Positions 1 through 9,562 of a stretch of 64,000 nt of DNA are shown here, piece after piece. Under the pieces are notes generated by a model. It was not told the origin of the DNA. It ran no database searches and was given only the letters and a program-made list of their open reading frames with translations. The stretch's first letter is position 1; every line of letters begins with the position of its first letter. Both the position numbers and the translations under genes were made by a program. The DNA lies in contig JADJWR010000003.1 of the NCBI GenBank assembly GCA_016716275.1, positions 1-64,000 on the forward strand, read 5' to 3'. This DNA is from Burkholderiales bacterium (lineage in GTDB: Bacteria > Pseudomonadota > Gammaproteobacteria > Burkholderiales > Burkholderiaceae_F).

Positions 1-690
1 ATCATCGAGCGAGCTGCCCAGCGTACTTCGCGACCAGGTCACGTGCAGGCCGGCAAGCCGCAGGTAGCCTAACCCGAACTCCTTGCCGGTACCAATCGAG
101 ATCTGCGACGGCACGACCGCCTGGGTGCGAGGTCGTAGCGGTTGCGCAAGCGATCACTCGCGAAGCGGCGCAGCGCTGAAAGGTCGTCGAGCTGCGCGCG
201 TCGAGGCCAGCTCGGCGACGAGAGGCGTCGCGGCGTGGCGGGCATCGGGCAGCCGATGCTGGCGCATTTCACCGCCGCGTGCGCGCGCCCGGGTCGTCGA
301 GCGCCCGGCGCGCGCGTCGGTATCTCGGCGCTCCGATCCAGTCGAAGGCTCCGCCGGGCGCCGAGCGGAACGAAGAACTCAATCGCGCCACGGGTTGCCG
401 ATGACGCGGCCGAAATCTGCGGATCAAGCTGCCCGGGGTCGGGTAACGGGTCAGCACCAGCCTCGACGGTGAAGGCGTTTATGTGGGCGGCGTTAGGAAG
501 CGCGGACTTACACCGTTGCCGGCGCTGCAGCCACCGCGCGGGCGGACACCGCCCCAGGGCGGTCAGTCGGTCCTGCCGGCGGTTGGCGATCCGGCACCAT
601 TGGCGGCCGCCGGCACGAGCAGCGTAAGTTCGCCGCATCGGCGGTGTCAGCTGACGCCGGACGCCGGTGGCCACCAGCGCCACCGCTATC
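1..690 (-). pseudogene. DUF547 protein, frame-disrupted, runs off the left edge
   Basis: The minus strand holds the remains of a DUF547 protein, a family of unknown biochemical role that is usually exported. The family signature HAAVKCASIGCP reads at about 240-285. Before it come INAFTVEA (about 455-485), VLTRYPTPGSLI (about 420-455) and LGARRSL followed by DWIGAPRY (about 315-380). The tail GTGKEFGLGYLRLAGLH reads at about 40-100 and continues past the window edge. These pieces lie in alternating reading frames, so several single-base slips separate them and no intact ORF exists. The start near 690 is not resolved. This is the last gene of a minus-strand run starting at 7642. The call rests on motif order; either sequencing error or real decay could explain the slips. 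Confidence 0.6.
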
Positions 691-747
691 AGGCTGAGCT
701 ACCAGCGACTGCCCGGCGATTATCTCGCTGAGCGATGATGAAGGCGG

Positions 748-1942
748 TCAACGGGCCCCTTGTCGACGCGGAGAAAGCCGACCGTACCGAAGGCGATCAG
801 CGGGATCGCCGCCTCGCCGTTGATTCCCGCCAACCAGGGCGACATCGGTAAACCGTTTAAAGCCCGATCGGCAGGGCAGCACGCCCACGCGCCGCCCGCA
901 GCCCGGTCCGCCCAAACGACCGGTGGCGCAGAACGCCGCGTGTGCTGGGCGGGCGTCGCTGCCCCCGCGCACCTTCAGAGCAGGGCGCGGGTCGGCGGCG
1001 TAGCCGGCACGCCGGCGGTGGCCTGACCGCTGACGATGCCGATCACCGCCACCGCCAGCGCAGGCGGCGGCGGCAAACTTGAACGGATGGCGGGCGCGCC
1101 AGGCGCAAAGAAGTGATCCCGGCAGGCCGCGGAACGACGCGACGATCGGCTTCGCGAGAACAGCCCGCCGGCGAGCCCGCAGGCGAGCGCCACCGCCAGC
1201 CCCGGCACCAACAGCGACCGATCGAGCCGCTGCGCACAGTTCGCCGAAGTAAGTGGGGTTGCCGGCGAGCAGCGGGGCGGCGACCAGCCCCGCTTTTTTG
1301 ATGCTCCAGGATGACCAGCGCGTGCGAGAAGCCGCGCCGCCGCGAGCTGCTGCGATGGCGAAGATCACCCCGCCGAGCGGCGTGTTGAACACGGCAGCGA
1401 TGCCGGCAACGGCGCCGGCACGACCAGCAGGTCGTGGGTGTCGATCGTCGAGCCCGGCGACAGCCGGCGGCGCGCCTGCTGCATCACGCCACGGCGCCGA
1501 ACCCTGCGGTCGGGCCCTCGCGACGCCGATCAAACAGCCCGGTAGCGGGCCGCCGGGGCCCACGACGATCTTCTTCAACGACAGCAGCAGCGAGACCAAC
1601 CCGACTGCTGCCCCGCTCACGGCTCATCAGATTACTCGAGCGCGGCGACCACCTGCGGGATGCCAGGTCCCTAGTTGCCGGCGGCGAAGCGCCGGGTCGG
1701 CGCACAACAGCGCCACCCGCCAGCGCCGGCGTCCACGAGCGGCGCGAAGCGGCGACTCGGTGCCGCTGTCGGTCAGCGCAAGGAACGCATGGCTGGCGGA
1801 ATTCCGCCAGACGGGTGGCTTGGACGACGACCAGGCCGGTGTAGCTACGCGGCGATGACGATGCCCAGTCGAGCGTATTGCCGGAGGTCGACGACCTCGT
1901 TGCGCACCCGTTGCCACGGGTCGCGATGCGCTGCTCGTTCAT
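748..1942 (-). pseudogene. ClC-family chloride channel/antiporter, frame-disrupted
   Basis: This is a degraded ClC-type anion channel or H+/Cl- exchanger of the inner membrane. A likely ATG is at 1942. The N-terminal stretch NEVVDLRQYARLGIVIAA (about 1860-1920) is followed, in other frames, by GLVVVQATRLAEF and LALTDSGTESPL. The core family segment FNTPLGGVIFAI reads at about 1350-1395, with YFGEL near 1250 and AVIGIVSGQATAG near 1010-1050. The segments are spread over all three minus-strand frames, so the gene cannot make a full-length protein as written. Selectivity-filter residues cannot be judged because of the slips. It follows an FAD oxidase gene on the same strand with a short gap and precedes the DUF547 remnant. 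Confidence 0.6.
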
Positions 1943-1996
1943 CGGCGCGACGATACGCGGCGATATCCGCCGCGAAGCGCCGCCCGGCTTGAGGTA

Positions 1997-3160
1997 TCAG
2001 CCCGGCAACGGCCTCGCTTGGTTGCGCGGCGACCACAGGCGCCGATCGCCAGAGCAGGCGGTCAGAGCCCGGCGACTCGATGCCGAACAGGTTGACCAGC
2101 CCGGCGACGCCGTGCACGGCCGGCCCGTCGATGCGGAAGTCGGGCGCCGGCGTGCCCGGCGCGTGGATCTTCGGCCGCACGCCGCTGTAGGCGGGCGCCA
2201 GCGCATCGCTCGGCAGCGCCGGCCAGTAGCGGCGGATCGCGTCTTCGAAGCCGGCGGCGCGCGCCATCTGCACCGTGTAGTCGATGCGCGACGGGTCGTC
2301 GATGTCGAGCCACTCGTGGTCGGGGCCGAAGCGCACCTGCCCGGCGAGGTCGAGCGTGACGTGCACGCCCAGCCACGCGTCGACCGGCACCGGATAGATC
2401 AGCCGCTTGAACGGCGGCGGTGCCGTCAGCGCGAAGTAGCTGCCCTTGGCAAAGTGCGCTGGCGGCACGTGCGCGGCCGCAGGTCGGGCGAAGCGGCGCG
2501 CCACGAGCGGCGCGTGCAGCCCGGCGGCGTTGACGACGCAGCCTGCCGCCAGCTCGTAGCCGCCCTCGGGCGTGTGCACCTGGACGATCGCGGGCTCAGG
2601 TCCTGACGCGCCAGACACAGCGGCAGGAAACGTCACCGTACCGACGCGCGAACGCAGGGCCACCGCACCGCCGGCACGCTCGAGCTCGCCTTGCAGCGCC
2701 AGCATCAGCGCGTGGCTGTCGACGATGCCGCTCGACGGCGAATGCAGTGCCGCGGTGCATTGCAGCTGCGGCTCGAGCGCTTGCGCCTCGGCGGCGGTCA
2801 TCGGCTCGACCCGCACGCCGGCGGCCGCCGCGCGCTCGGCGAGTGTCGCGAGCGCCGCGTGCTGCTCGGCGCCGGTGGCGACGATCAGCTTGCCGCAGCG
2901 CCGGTGCGGCACGCCGTGCTCGGCGCAGAACGCGTACAGCAGTTCCTTGCCGCGCACGCACAGCCGCGCCTTCGCCGAGCCGGCGGCGTAGTAGAGACCC
3001 GCGTGGATGACCTCGCTGTTGCGCGAGCTGGTGCCGGTGCCGAATGTTGCTCGGCCTCCAGCACTAGCACCTCGCGGCCGTCGCGTGCCAGCGCGGCAAG
3101 CCAGCTGCCCAAACCGACCACGCCGGCGCCGATGACGGCGATCGCTTCGACTCGGTCCAA
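1997..3160 (-). pseudogene. FAD-dependent oxidoreductase, L-2-hydroxyglutarate oxidase-like, frame-disrupted
   Basis: This DAO-superfamily flavoprotein resembles LhgO/L2HGDH enzymes that oxidise L-2-hydroxy acids. The FAD-binding N-terminus AVIGAGVVGLGSWLAAL reads from about 3145 down in one frame. The remainder, from about 2957 to 2100, reads in a second frame and includes KGSYFALT, IYPVPVDAWLGVHVTLD and YSGVRPKIHAPG. The last residues GLVNLFGIESPG then shift again. A TTG start at 3160 is proposed because a GGGGAGAGG ribosome site lies about 10 bases upstream and the Rossmann motif follows at once. At least two slips (near 3050 and near 2080) break it. It lies between the TVP38-reductase gene and the ClC gene, all on one strand. 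The exact substrate is not known. Confidence 0.65.
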
Positions 3161-3185
3161 TGCCGTATCCTCTCCCCGACCCATC

Positions 3186-5443
3186 TCAACCGAGGTGGCA
3201 GGGAGAGCGGCCTGGTGTGCATCGGCGGCGTAGGCCTTGCGCTTTGTCGGTGAGCAGCGCGCCTGGCCGAGCACGGCGCCGAAGCCCTGCTCGCCGCGGC
3301 GCCACGCCTGGAAGGCGGCGAGGAAGGCCCACTGGCCCTGCGTGACGGTCGAGCGCTTCCAGGCGCCGGCGGCGTGCTTGTTCGCCTCGGCCAGCGTCGA
3401 GTAGGTGTGGATGGTGCCGAGGATCTTGGCGAGTCCCAGCCCGTGCTTCATCGCCAGCGTACTCGGCCAGCAGGTCGCCGGCGTGCTCGCCGGCGATGGT
3501 CACGCCGAGGATGCGGTCGGTGCCCGGCGCGGTGAGTACCTTGACGAAGCCGTGCGCCTCCCCCGTCGGCGATCGCCCGGTCGAGGTCGTCGATGCATGA
3601 GCCGGTGACCTCGTGGGCGACGTTCTTCTCCTTCGCCTCCTGCTCGTTCAGGCCGACGCGCGGGCGACCTCCGGCTCGGTGAAGGTGGTCCACGGAATGA
3701 CGCGGTAGTCGGCCTTGAAGCGGCGGAAGGCGCGAACAAGCGCGTTGACCGCCGCGTACCAGGCCTGGTGCGCGGCGGTGTGGGTGAACTGGAACGGCCC
3801 TGCGACGTCGCCGGCGGCGAAAATGTTCGGATAGATCGTCTGCAGGTACTCGTCGGTCTCGACCGTGCGTGCCCTTCGTCGTGCCGATGCCGAGCGCCTC
3901 CAGCCCGTAGCCTTCGGTGTTGGCGATGCGGCCGACCGCGACCAGCACCTGGTCGAACGGGATGCGCACCTCGCGGCTGCTGCTGTTCTCGCCGACCGTT
4001 TCGGCGACCAGCACCTTCTCGCCGTCCTCGACCAGGAACTGCTTCGCCTTATGCCCGGTCAGCACGCGGATGCCTTCCGCCTCGAAGCGCTGCCTGACCA
4101 GCGCCGACACCTCGGGGTCCTCGCGGATCAGGATGCGCGGCAGCATCTCGACCTGGGTCACCGCGCTGCCGAGGCGGGCGAAGGCCTGCGTCAGCTCGGA
4201 GCCGATCGGCCCGCCGCCGAGCACCACCAGACGCTTCGGCAGCACGCGCAGGTTCCACACCGTGTCGGAAGTGAGGTAGCCGACCTCGGCCAGGCCGGGG
4301 ATCGGCGGCACGAAAGGGCGGGCGCCGGCGGCGATGACGATGTTCCGGGTCGTCAGCGTCCGGCTGCCGCCGTCGGTGGCCACCTCGACCGTCCACGGCG
4401 AGGTGATCTTCGCCTGCCGGTTACGCACTCGACGCCGAGGCCGGTGTAGCGCTCGACCGAGTCGTGCGGCTCGATCGCGGTGATCACCCGCTGCACGCGC
4501 TGCATCACCTCGGCGAAATCGAAGCTGGCACTCGCCCTGTCGATGCCGAACTCCTTCGACCGCGCCACGTGGCTGAGCAGCTTCGCCGAGCGGATCAGCG
4601 CCTTGCTCGGCACGCAGCCGGTGTTCAGGCAGTCGCCGCCCATGCGGTGCTTCTCGATCAAGCGCCACTTTCGCCTTGGTGGCGGCGGCGATGTAGGGGC
4701 CGACACCAGCCCGGCGGAACCAGCGCCGATCACCACCATGTTGTAGTCGGCCTTCGCCGGGCGCTGCTGGGCCCACTTCGCGTAGACCTTGCGCGCCTTG
4801 ATCGCGTCGAGCACCTTCTTGGCCAGCAGCGGAAGATGCCGAGCAGCGCGAAGGCGAGGACCAGTCCCGCCGAGACGCGGAACTGGCCGAGCTGCGTGCC
4901 GGCGTAGACGTAGACCACGGTGCCGGCGAGCATGCCGAGCTGGCCACCCAGTAGAAGGTGCGGGTGCGGATCGCGGTGAGCCCCATCGCCAGGTTGATCA
5001 GCCAGAAGGGAAACAGCGGCACCAGGCGCAGGGCGAAGAGATAGAACGCGCCCTCTTTCGCGACACCGTCGTTGATCGCCTTCAGCTTGCCGCCGACCCG
5101 CGACTGCACCCAGTCGCGCAGCAGGTGGCGCGAGACCAGGAAGGCCAGCGTGGCGCCGATCGACGGGCAAACGACACCAGCACGGTGCCGGCGAGCACGC
5201 CGAAGATCGCGCCGGCGATGAGGGTCATGATCGCCGCGCCGGGCAGCGACAGCGCGGTGACGGCGACGTAGACGGCGAAAACACCGCCGCCGTCTGCCAC
5301 GGATGGCTGGCGTTGAAGGCGTCGATCCTCGCCCGGCTGGCCTGGAAGAAATCGAGGCTCAGGTACTGCTTCAGGTCGAAGGTGAAGAAGGCGGCGATCG
5401 CGGCGGCGATCACGGCGAGCAAGAGCAGGCGTTTCCTGTCCAT
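3186..5443 (-). pseudogene. TVP38/TMEM64 membrane domain fused to a mercuric-reductase-like flavoprotein, frame-disrupted
   Basis: The N-terminal part (about 5443-4900) is a TVP38/TMEM64 (SNARE-associated/DedA-like) membrane domain: MDRKRLLLLAVIAAAIAAF, then LPGAAIMTLIAGAIFGVLAG, then FYLFALRLVPLFPFWLINLA. The C-terminal part is a class I pyridine-nucleotide disulfide reductase: FAD motif VVIGAGSAGL (about 4740), redox-active pair in GGDCLNTGCVPSK (about 4590-4640), NAD-binding VVLGGGPIGSELTQAF (about 4170-4230), and the dimerisation tail ending MKHGLGLAKILGTIHTY (about 3400-3450). The pieces fall in all three frames with many slips, and the C-terminal end is not resolved. Such fusions and pairs are known in bacteria, but the substrate is not established. 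A promoter-like element lies at 5638-5663. Confidence 0.7.
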
Positions 5444-5637
5444 CGATCTTCCTTGCGCGGGTGGCGCTTGCCTTGCGTTATCGAGGTTCCGAAGAAGCCG
5501 CGCAGTGTCCTTCGGGTGCCCGTCGTCCTCCGGCGGGATCCAGTGTCTTTGCCAAGGCCACTGGGTTCACGCAGACGCCTGTCGGCTCCGTCCCGTGCCG
5601 CAAAGCGGGGCGTCCCTTTCGCTTCGGCGACGGCTTG

Positions 5638-5663
5638 GTCGGCGCAACGCCGCGGAACTTACA
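5638..5663 (-). promoter_or_regulatory. ECF-type promoter-like element before the TVP38-reductase gene
   Basis: Minus strand: TGTAAG at 5663-5658, a 16-base spacer, then CGAC at 5641-5638. The same hexamer, spacing and CGAC recur before arsS and before the second sigma gene, and a CGTAAG version precedes the small secreted protein gene at 20244. The TVP38-reductase start lies about 195 bases downstream. The element overlaps the stop region of the metallophosphoesterase. Assignment to a particular sigma factor is inference. Confidence 0.45.
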
Positions 5664-6619
5664 CTGGGCAGGCGACGGCTTCGCGGCCGAGCGCGTGATC
5701 GACCGAGAACGGCGGGCCGGCGACGATCCGCTCGCGGTACGACACCCGCGGCCGGCGACCCGGCCCGGCCAGATGGCGTCGAAGCGCTCGCGCCAGCGCG
5801 CCGCGTCGAAGCCGGATGCGCAGCGCGTCGATCCAGACGCCGCGCTCGTGCAGGCCGTAGGCGCGGGCGTCTCGAGCGCGCGGGCGGCAGCGGCCGCGTC
5901 GCGATGCGCGTCAGCAGGCCGCTCGTGTCGCCGGCAAAGTTGGCCATGCCCGCGGCGCCGTTGTTGATCACGAAGCGCTCGCCGAGCACCCGCAGCGCCG
6001 GCGCGCAGGTGTGGCTGCAGGCGTAGCCGTCGACCGCGCCGAGTTCGAAGGCGGCCTGCAGATGTTCCTCGTGCGCCGGCTGGTGCAGTTCATCGTGCGC
6101 GAATCGCCAGCCGGCCAGCGACCAGGCGTCGCCGTGCACGATGCCGATGCGCAGGCTGCCCACCTGCGCCACGGCGTGCATCGGCAGGCGGGCCAGCGCC
6201 TCGCGTGCGCCCGGCACCTCGGCGGCGACGCCGCGCAGGCGGCCGAGGATGGCGTTGCTGCGCTCGACGTCGTCGTCGGGGACCGACTCCGGATAGGCGC
6301 AGCCGCAGCCTGCCTCGCCGTCGTCGCCGGCGATCTCGGTCTCGACGTTGCCACGCAGCGCCACGTGTGCCAGCACGCGCCGCTGCACCGAGGCGAACAG
6401 CCGCGGCTCGGCGTCGAACCAGTGGAAGTCGCCGTTGAACAGGCGCCGCGGCGGCTGGTCTTCCAGCGCCGCCATGCGGTCGATCTCGTCGAGCGCGAGC
6501 GGGTTGCCGTACAGCCCGCCGACCACGTACAGCGTGTCGGCGGCGAAATCCGGCGCGCGGGCGAACGTTCGCGGCGAGTAGCCGTAGTGCGGCGGGCAGG
6601 CGCGGCCTGGGCCTTTCAT
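5659..6619 (-). pseudogene. Metallophosphoesterase-family protein, slips near the C-terminus
   Basis: This is a calcineurin-like (Metallophos_2) phosphoesterase-family protein. From the ATG at 6619 about 240 residues read cleanly. They include VVGGLYGNPLALDEI, FNGDFHWFD, LRGNVETE, GIVHGDAWSLAGW, CSHTCAPALR and VINNGAAGMANF. These match a family with degenerate metal ligands (GN and H positions) rather than the canonical GDxHG motif. After about 5890 the continuation YGLHERGVWIDALRI, then FDAARWRERFDAIWPG, then SYRERIVAGPPFSVDH is split over three frames and ends at a TAA at 5661-5659. It begins 58 bases after the repaired arsS stop, so the two are probably co-transcribed. The substrate is unknown. 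Confidence 0.65.
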
Positions 6620-6677
6620 CGAGCCGGCCTCCGCGCCCTGCGCTGCAGGTTGAACGCTTCGCAACGGCGCCGCGCTC

Positions 6678-7642
6678 TCACGCCAGCGCCCCGCCGCAGG
6701 AGGATCCCCTGGCCGGCCGTGCAGCCGTAGCAGTGGTCGGCGACCACGATCGGGTTGCCGTCGAGGTCCATCTCCAGCCAGTCGTCGAGGTGCAGGCGGC
6801 CGTGGCGCTGGCCTGTCTCGTGCAGGTGCAGGCCGAGCATCTGGTTGAAGTCGCAGTCGTACAGGAATCCCTGCCAGTCGACCGAAACCAGCGTGCGGCA
6901 TCACCTGACCGACGTTCTCCGGCCGGTGGGCGGCGCGCAGCTGCCCATGTACTCGCGGAACTGGCCCTTGCTCACCAGGGTCGAGCCGAAGCGGGCGATC
7001 GGCATGTTGGCCAGCGCGAACAGGCGGGTGAAGACGATGCCGAAGCGCTCCCAGGGAAGCGGCGGTAGTCGGCTTCCAGTGCCTGCTGCGGCGGCGGCAG
7101 CGATGGGCCCTGCGGGTTGTACACCAGCGACAGCGGCAGCCGCTCGTCGCGGCCGTAGCCGAGCGCATTCAATTGCTGCAGGGCGCGGATGCTCCTGTCG
7201 AACACGCCGGCGCCGCGCTGGCGGTCGACGTTGTCCTCCAGGTAGCAGGGCAGCGAGGCGACCACCTCGACCTGCTGTCCGGCGAAGGGAAGCCGGCCAG
7301 GTCCTCCTGGCCAGGCTCGAACAGGATGGTCAGGTTGCAGCGGTCGATCACGTGCGCGCCGCGGCTGCGCGCCTGCGCCACCAGGTCGCGGAAGTGCGGA
7401 TTCAGCTCCGGCGCACCGCCGGTCAGGTCGAGCGTGCGGATCCGCCTGGCGACCAGCACGTCGAGCACCCGGTCGATCGTGGCGCGGTCCATCTGCTCCT
7501 TGCGGTTCGGGCCGGCGTTGACGTGGCAGTGCAGGCAGCTCTGGTTGCAGGTGTAGCCGAGGTTGACCTGCAGCGTCTCGACGGTGCGGCGGCGCAGGGC
7601 GGGGAAGTCGGTGGCCTTCAGCAGGGGCAGGGTGGCGTGCAC
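6678..7642 (-). pseudogene. arsS: Arsenosugar-biosynthesis-type radical SAM protein ArsS, frame-disrupted
   Basis: The first ~115 residues from the ATG at 7642 are intact and contain the radical SAM cluster motif CNQSCLHCHVNAGP (CxxxCxxC, residues ~33-40) and the SAM-binding segment LDLTGGAPELNPHFR. The chain then moves to other frames: VASLPCYLEDNVDRQRGAG (about 7265-7205), LVYNPQGPSLPPPQ, then LHLHETGQRHGRLHLDDW (about 6835). The cysteine-rich end DHCYGCTAGQG is followed, after one more slip, by SSCGGALA and a TGA at 6680-6678. That ending is characteristic of ArsS, a family linked to arsenosugar formation. At least three slips interrupt it. An ECF-type promoter-like element lies about 32 bases upstream. 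Confidence 0.75.
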
Positions 7643-7673
7643 GTAGGGGTTCCTTGGCGGTCGATCACCGGCA

Positions 7674-7699
7674 GTCGGCCGGCGGGCCGGATTCTTACA
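7674..7699 (-). promoter_or_regulatory. ECF-type promoter-like element before arsS
   Basis: Minus strand: TGTAAG at 7699-7694, 16 bases, then CGAC at 7677-7674, about 32 bases before the arsS ATG at 7642. It lies in the gap between the small anti-sigma-like gene (ends 7770) and arsS, where a promoter would be expected. Hexamer, spacing and second box match the sites at 5638-5663 and 20079-20104. Confidence 0.5.
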
Positions 7700-7769
7700 G
7701 GCAGGGCAGCAGGCTGGGCGAGCAGGCCGCCCGCCGCTGCGCCTTTGACCAGCTGGGTGGCGCGCCGGT

Positions 7770-7961
7770 TCAGTCGGCAGCAGTGCCGAGGCGCTTGATC
7801 GCCTTGCGCATCAGTTCGAGCTGCTTGACGAAGTTGCCGCAGCACGGGCAGCTGCGCAGGTGCAGCCGCACGCGTACGTTGTCGGCGAGGTTCAGCTCGC
7901 GGTCCATCGACTCGGCGATCAGCCGGTGGGCTTGCTTGCAGTTCAGGCGCAGCAGCGGCAT
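7770..7961 (-). CDS. Small zinc-finger anti-sigma-like protein
   Basis: This is a 63-residue cytoplasmic protein with a zinc anti-sigma (zf-HC2-like) fold signature: NCKQAHRLIAESMD near the N-terminus and LHLRSCPCC about residues 37-45, giving a Cys/His-H-x3-C-x2-C set of possible zinc ligands. There is no membrane segment, so it would act as a soluble partner that holds or releases the sigma factor. It starts 15 bases after the sigma gene stop (7977) and is surely co-transcribed with it. A paralogue with the same arrangement occurs at 19187-19360. Binding to the neighbouring sigma factor is inferred from gene order and family behaviour. Confidence 0.75.
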   Translation of the reverse strand: MPLLRLNCKQAHRLIAESMDRELNLADNVRVRLHLRSCPCCGNFVKQLELMRKAIKRLGTAAD

Positions 7962-7976
7962 GGCGGAAGCGTACGG

Positions 7977-8552
7977 TCAGCGGGCGCGGGCCGGGGCGAA
8001 CCAGTTCGCCTCCAGGCACTCGCGCAGGCGCATCCGCGCCCGGTACAGCATCACGAAGGCGTTGGTCGAGGTGATGCCGAGTTCCTTACACACCTCGTCG
8101 GTCTCCAGCTCCATCCACTCGCGCATCATGAAGATGCGGCCGAGGTTGGCCGGCAGCTTGTCGACGCAGGCCTGCAGGATCTCGATGAACTGGTTCTGCG
8201 ACAGGGCATCGTGCGGGTCGCCCCAGCCCGGCAGCGGCCGCTGGCGGAAGTGGCCGCTTTCGCTGAACAGCTCGTCGAAGCTTTCCGCCTCGCTGGCTTC
8301 CATCTGCGCCTCGACCGAGACCTCGCGGCCGTGGCTGCGGAACTGGTCGACGATCTTGTGCTTCAGGATGCCGACCACCCAGGTCTTCAGCTGCGAGCGG
8401 CCGGCGAAGTCCCGCGCGCCCTCGAGCGCGGCGATCATGGTCTCGGAGACGACGTCCTCGGCCCAGGTGTCGTTGCGCAGCTGCAGCCGGGCGATCTTCA
8501 GCAGCATCGGCCGCAGCTCGCCGAGCGTCTCGTGCAGTCGCGGCTGGCTCAT
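7977..8552 (-). CDS. ECF-like sigma-70 family RNA polymerase sigma factor (copy 1)
   Basis: This 191-residue sigma factor has region 2 (LRNDTWAEDVVSETMIAAL, then LKTWVVGILKHKIVDQFR at about residues 27-70) and region 4 (LPANLGRIFMMREWME, ELGITSTNAFVMLYRAR at about residues 130-180). There is no region 1.1 or 3, as expected for the ECF group. A linker with WGDPHDALSQNQF separates the domains. The paralogue at 19375-19950 has the same length and is well over half identical by eye. The start overlaps no other gene; it lies 25 bases after the upstream dehydrogenase on the same strand. Candidate targets are the promoter-like elements before arsS and the TVP38-reductase gene. Confidence 0.88.
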   Translation of the reverse strand: MSQPRLHETLGELRPMLLKIARLQLRNDTWAEDVVSETMIAALEGARDFAGRSQLKTWVVGILKHKIVDQFRSHGREVSVEAQMEASEAESFDELFSESGHFRQRPLPGWGDPHDALSQNQFIEILQACVDKLPANLGRIFMMREWMELETDEVCKELGITSTNAFVMLYRARMRLRECLEANWFAPARAR

Positions 8553-8577
8553 CGGCGCTGCGGCCGGCGCAGGCCGG

Positions 8578-9480
8578 CTATTGGCGAGGCCGCAGCCGAC
8601 GGATCAGGCTCGAGGTGTCCCAGCGATTGCCGCCCATCGCCTGGATGTCGGCATAGAACTGGTCGACCAGCGCCGCCACCGGCAGGGCAGCGCCGTTGCG
8701 GCGCGCCTCGTCGAGGCACAGACCGAGGTCCTTGCGCATCCAGTCCACCGCGAAGCCGAAGTCGAACTTGTCGTCGATCATCGTCGAGCCGCGGTTGTCC
8801 ATCTGCCAGCTCTGCGCCGCACCCTTGCCGATCACGGCGAGCACCAGCTTCATGTCCAGCCCGGCGGCCAGTCCGAAGTTGATGCCCTCGGAAAGCCCCT
8901 GCACCAGGCCGACGATGGCGATCTGGTTGACCATCTTGGCGAGCTGGCCGGCGCCGCTCGGCCCGATCAGCGTGACCGCGCGGCCGAAGGCCATCGCCAC
9001 CGGCTGCGCGCGGGCGAACGGCTCGGCGTCGCCGCCGCACATCACGGTGAGCAGGCCGTTGACCGCGCCGGCCTGGCCGCCGGAGACCGGCGCGTCGATG
9101 AAGTGCAGGCCGCGTTCGCGCGCCGCGGCGTGCAGTTCGCGCGCAACTTCCGCCGAGGCGGTGGTGTTGTCGAAGAAGATCGCCTCCTTCGCCATGCCGG
9201 CGAACGCACCGTCGGCACCGAGCACGACGCTGCGCAGGTCGTCGTCGTTGCCGACGCAGGCGAAGACGATCTGCGCGCCCTCGGCCGCCTCGCGCGGCGT
9301 GGCGGCGATGCGGCCGCCGTACTCGTCGGCCCAGCGCTCGGCCTTCTTCAGCGTGCGGTTGTAGACGGCGACGTGATGGCCGGCGCGCGCCAGGTGGCCG
9401 GCCATCGGAAAGCCCATCACGCCGAGGCCGAGGAAGGCGACCCTGTGCGGGGCGATCGGATCGTAGGTCTTGCTGCTCAT
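8578..9480 (-). CDS. NAD(P)-dependent oxidoreductase, 3-hydroxyisobutyrate dehydrogenase/tartronate semialdehyde reductase family
   Basis: This 300-residue beta-hydroxyacid dehydrogenase would reduce or oxidise a short 3-hydroxy acid with NAD(P). An N-terminal Rossmann motif AFLGLGVMGFPMAGHLA is followed by YNRT, which suits NADP. The substrate segment FIDAPVSGGQAGA lies near residue 120, and the catalytic lysine segment GAGQLAKMVNQ near 170. Length and motif spacing are normal. It sits downstream of a LysR gene on the same strand (82-base gap) and immediately upstream of the first sigma gene. The exact substrate cannot be read from the sequence. Confidence 0.88.
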   Translation of the reverse strand: MSSKTYDPIAPHRVAFLGLGVMGFPMAGHLARAGHHVAVYNRTLKKAERWADEYGGRIAATPREAAEGAQIVFACVGNDDDLRSVVLGADGAFAGMAKEAIFFDNTTASAEVARELHAAARERGLHFIDAPVSGGQAGAVNGLLTVMCGGDAEPFARAQPVAMAFGRAVTLIGPSGAGQLAKMVNQIAIVGLVQGLSEGINFGLAAGLDMKLVLAVIGKGAAQSWQMDNRGSTMIDDKFDFGFAVDWMRKDLGLCLDEARRNGAALPVAALVDQFYADIQAMGGNRWDTSSLIRRLRPRQ

Positions 9481-9562
9481 TGCGTGGACCTTGGTGGTTC
9501 GTTTGCCACCGCGAGGATACCCAACCGCGCCCGCGGCCGCCGCGGTCGCCCGCGCCGTCCTC

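Noticed and set aside
507..512. TGTAAG (minus strand) inside the DUF547 remnant
   Set aside because: It is followed by CCGC at the expected place, not CGAC, and lies within coding sequence.
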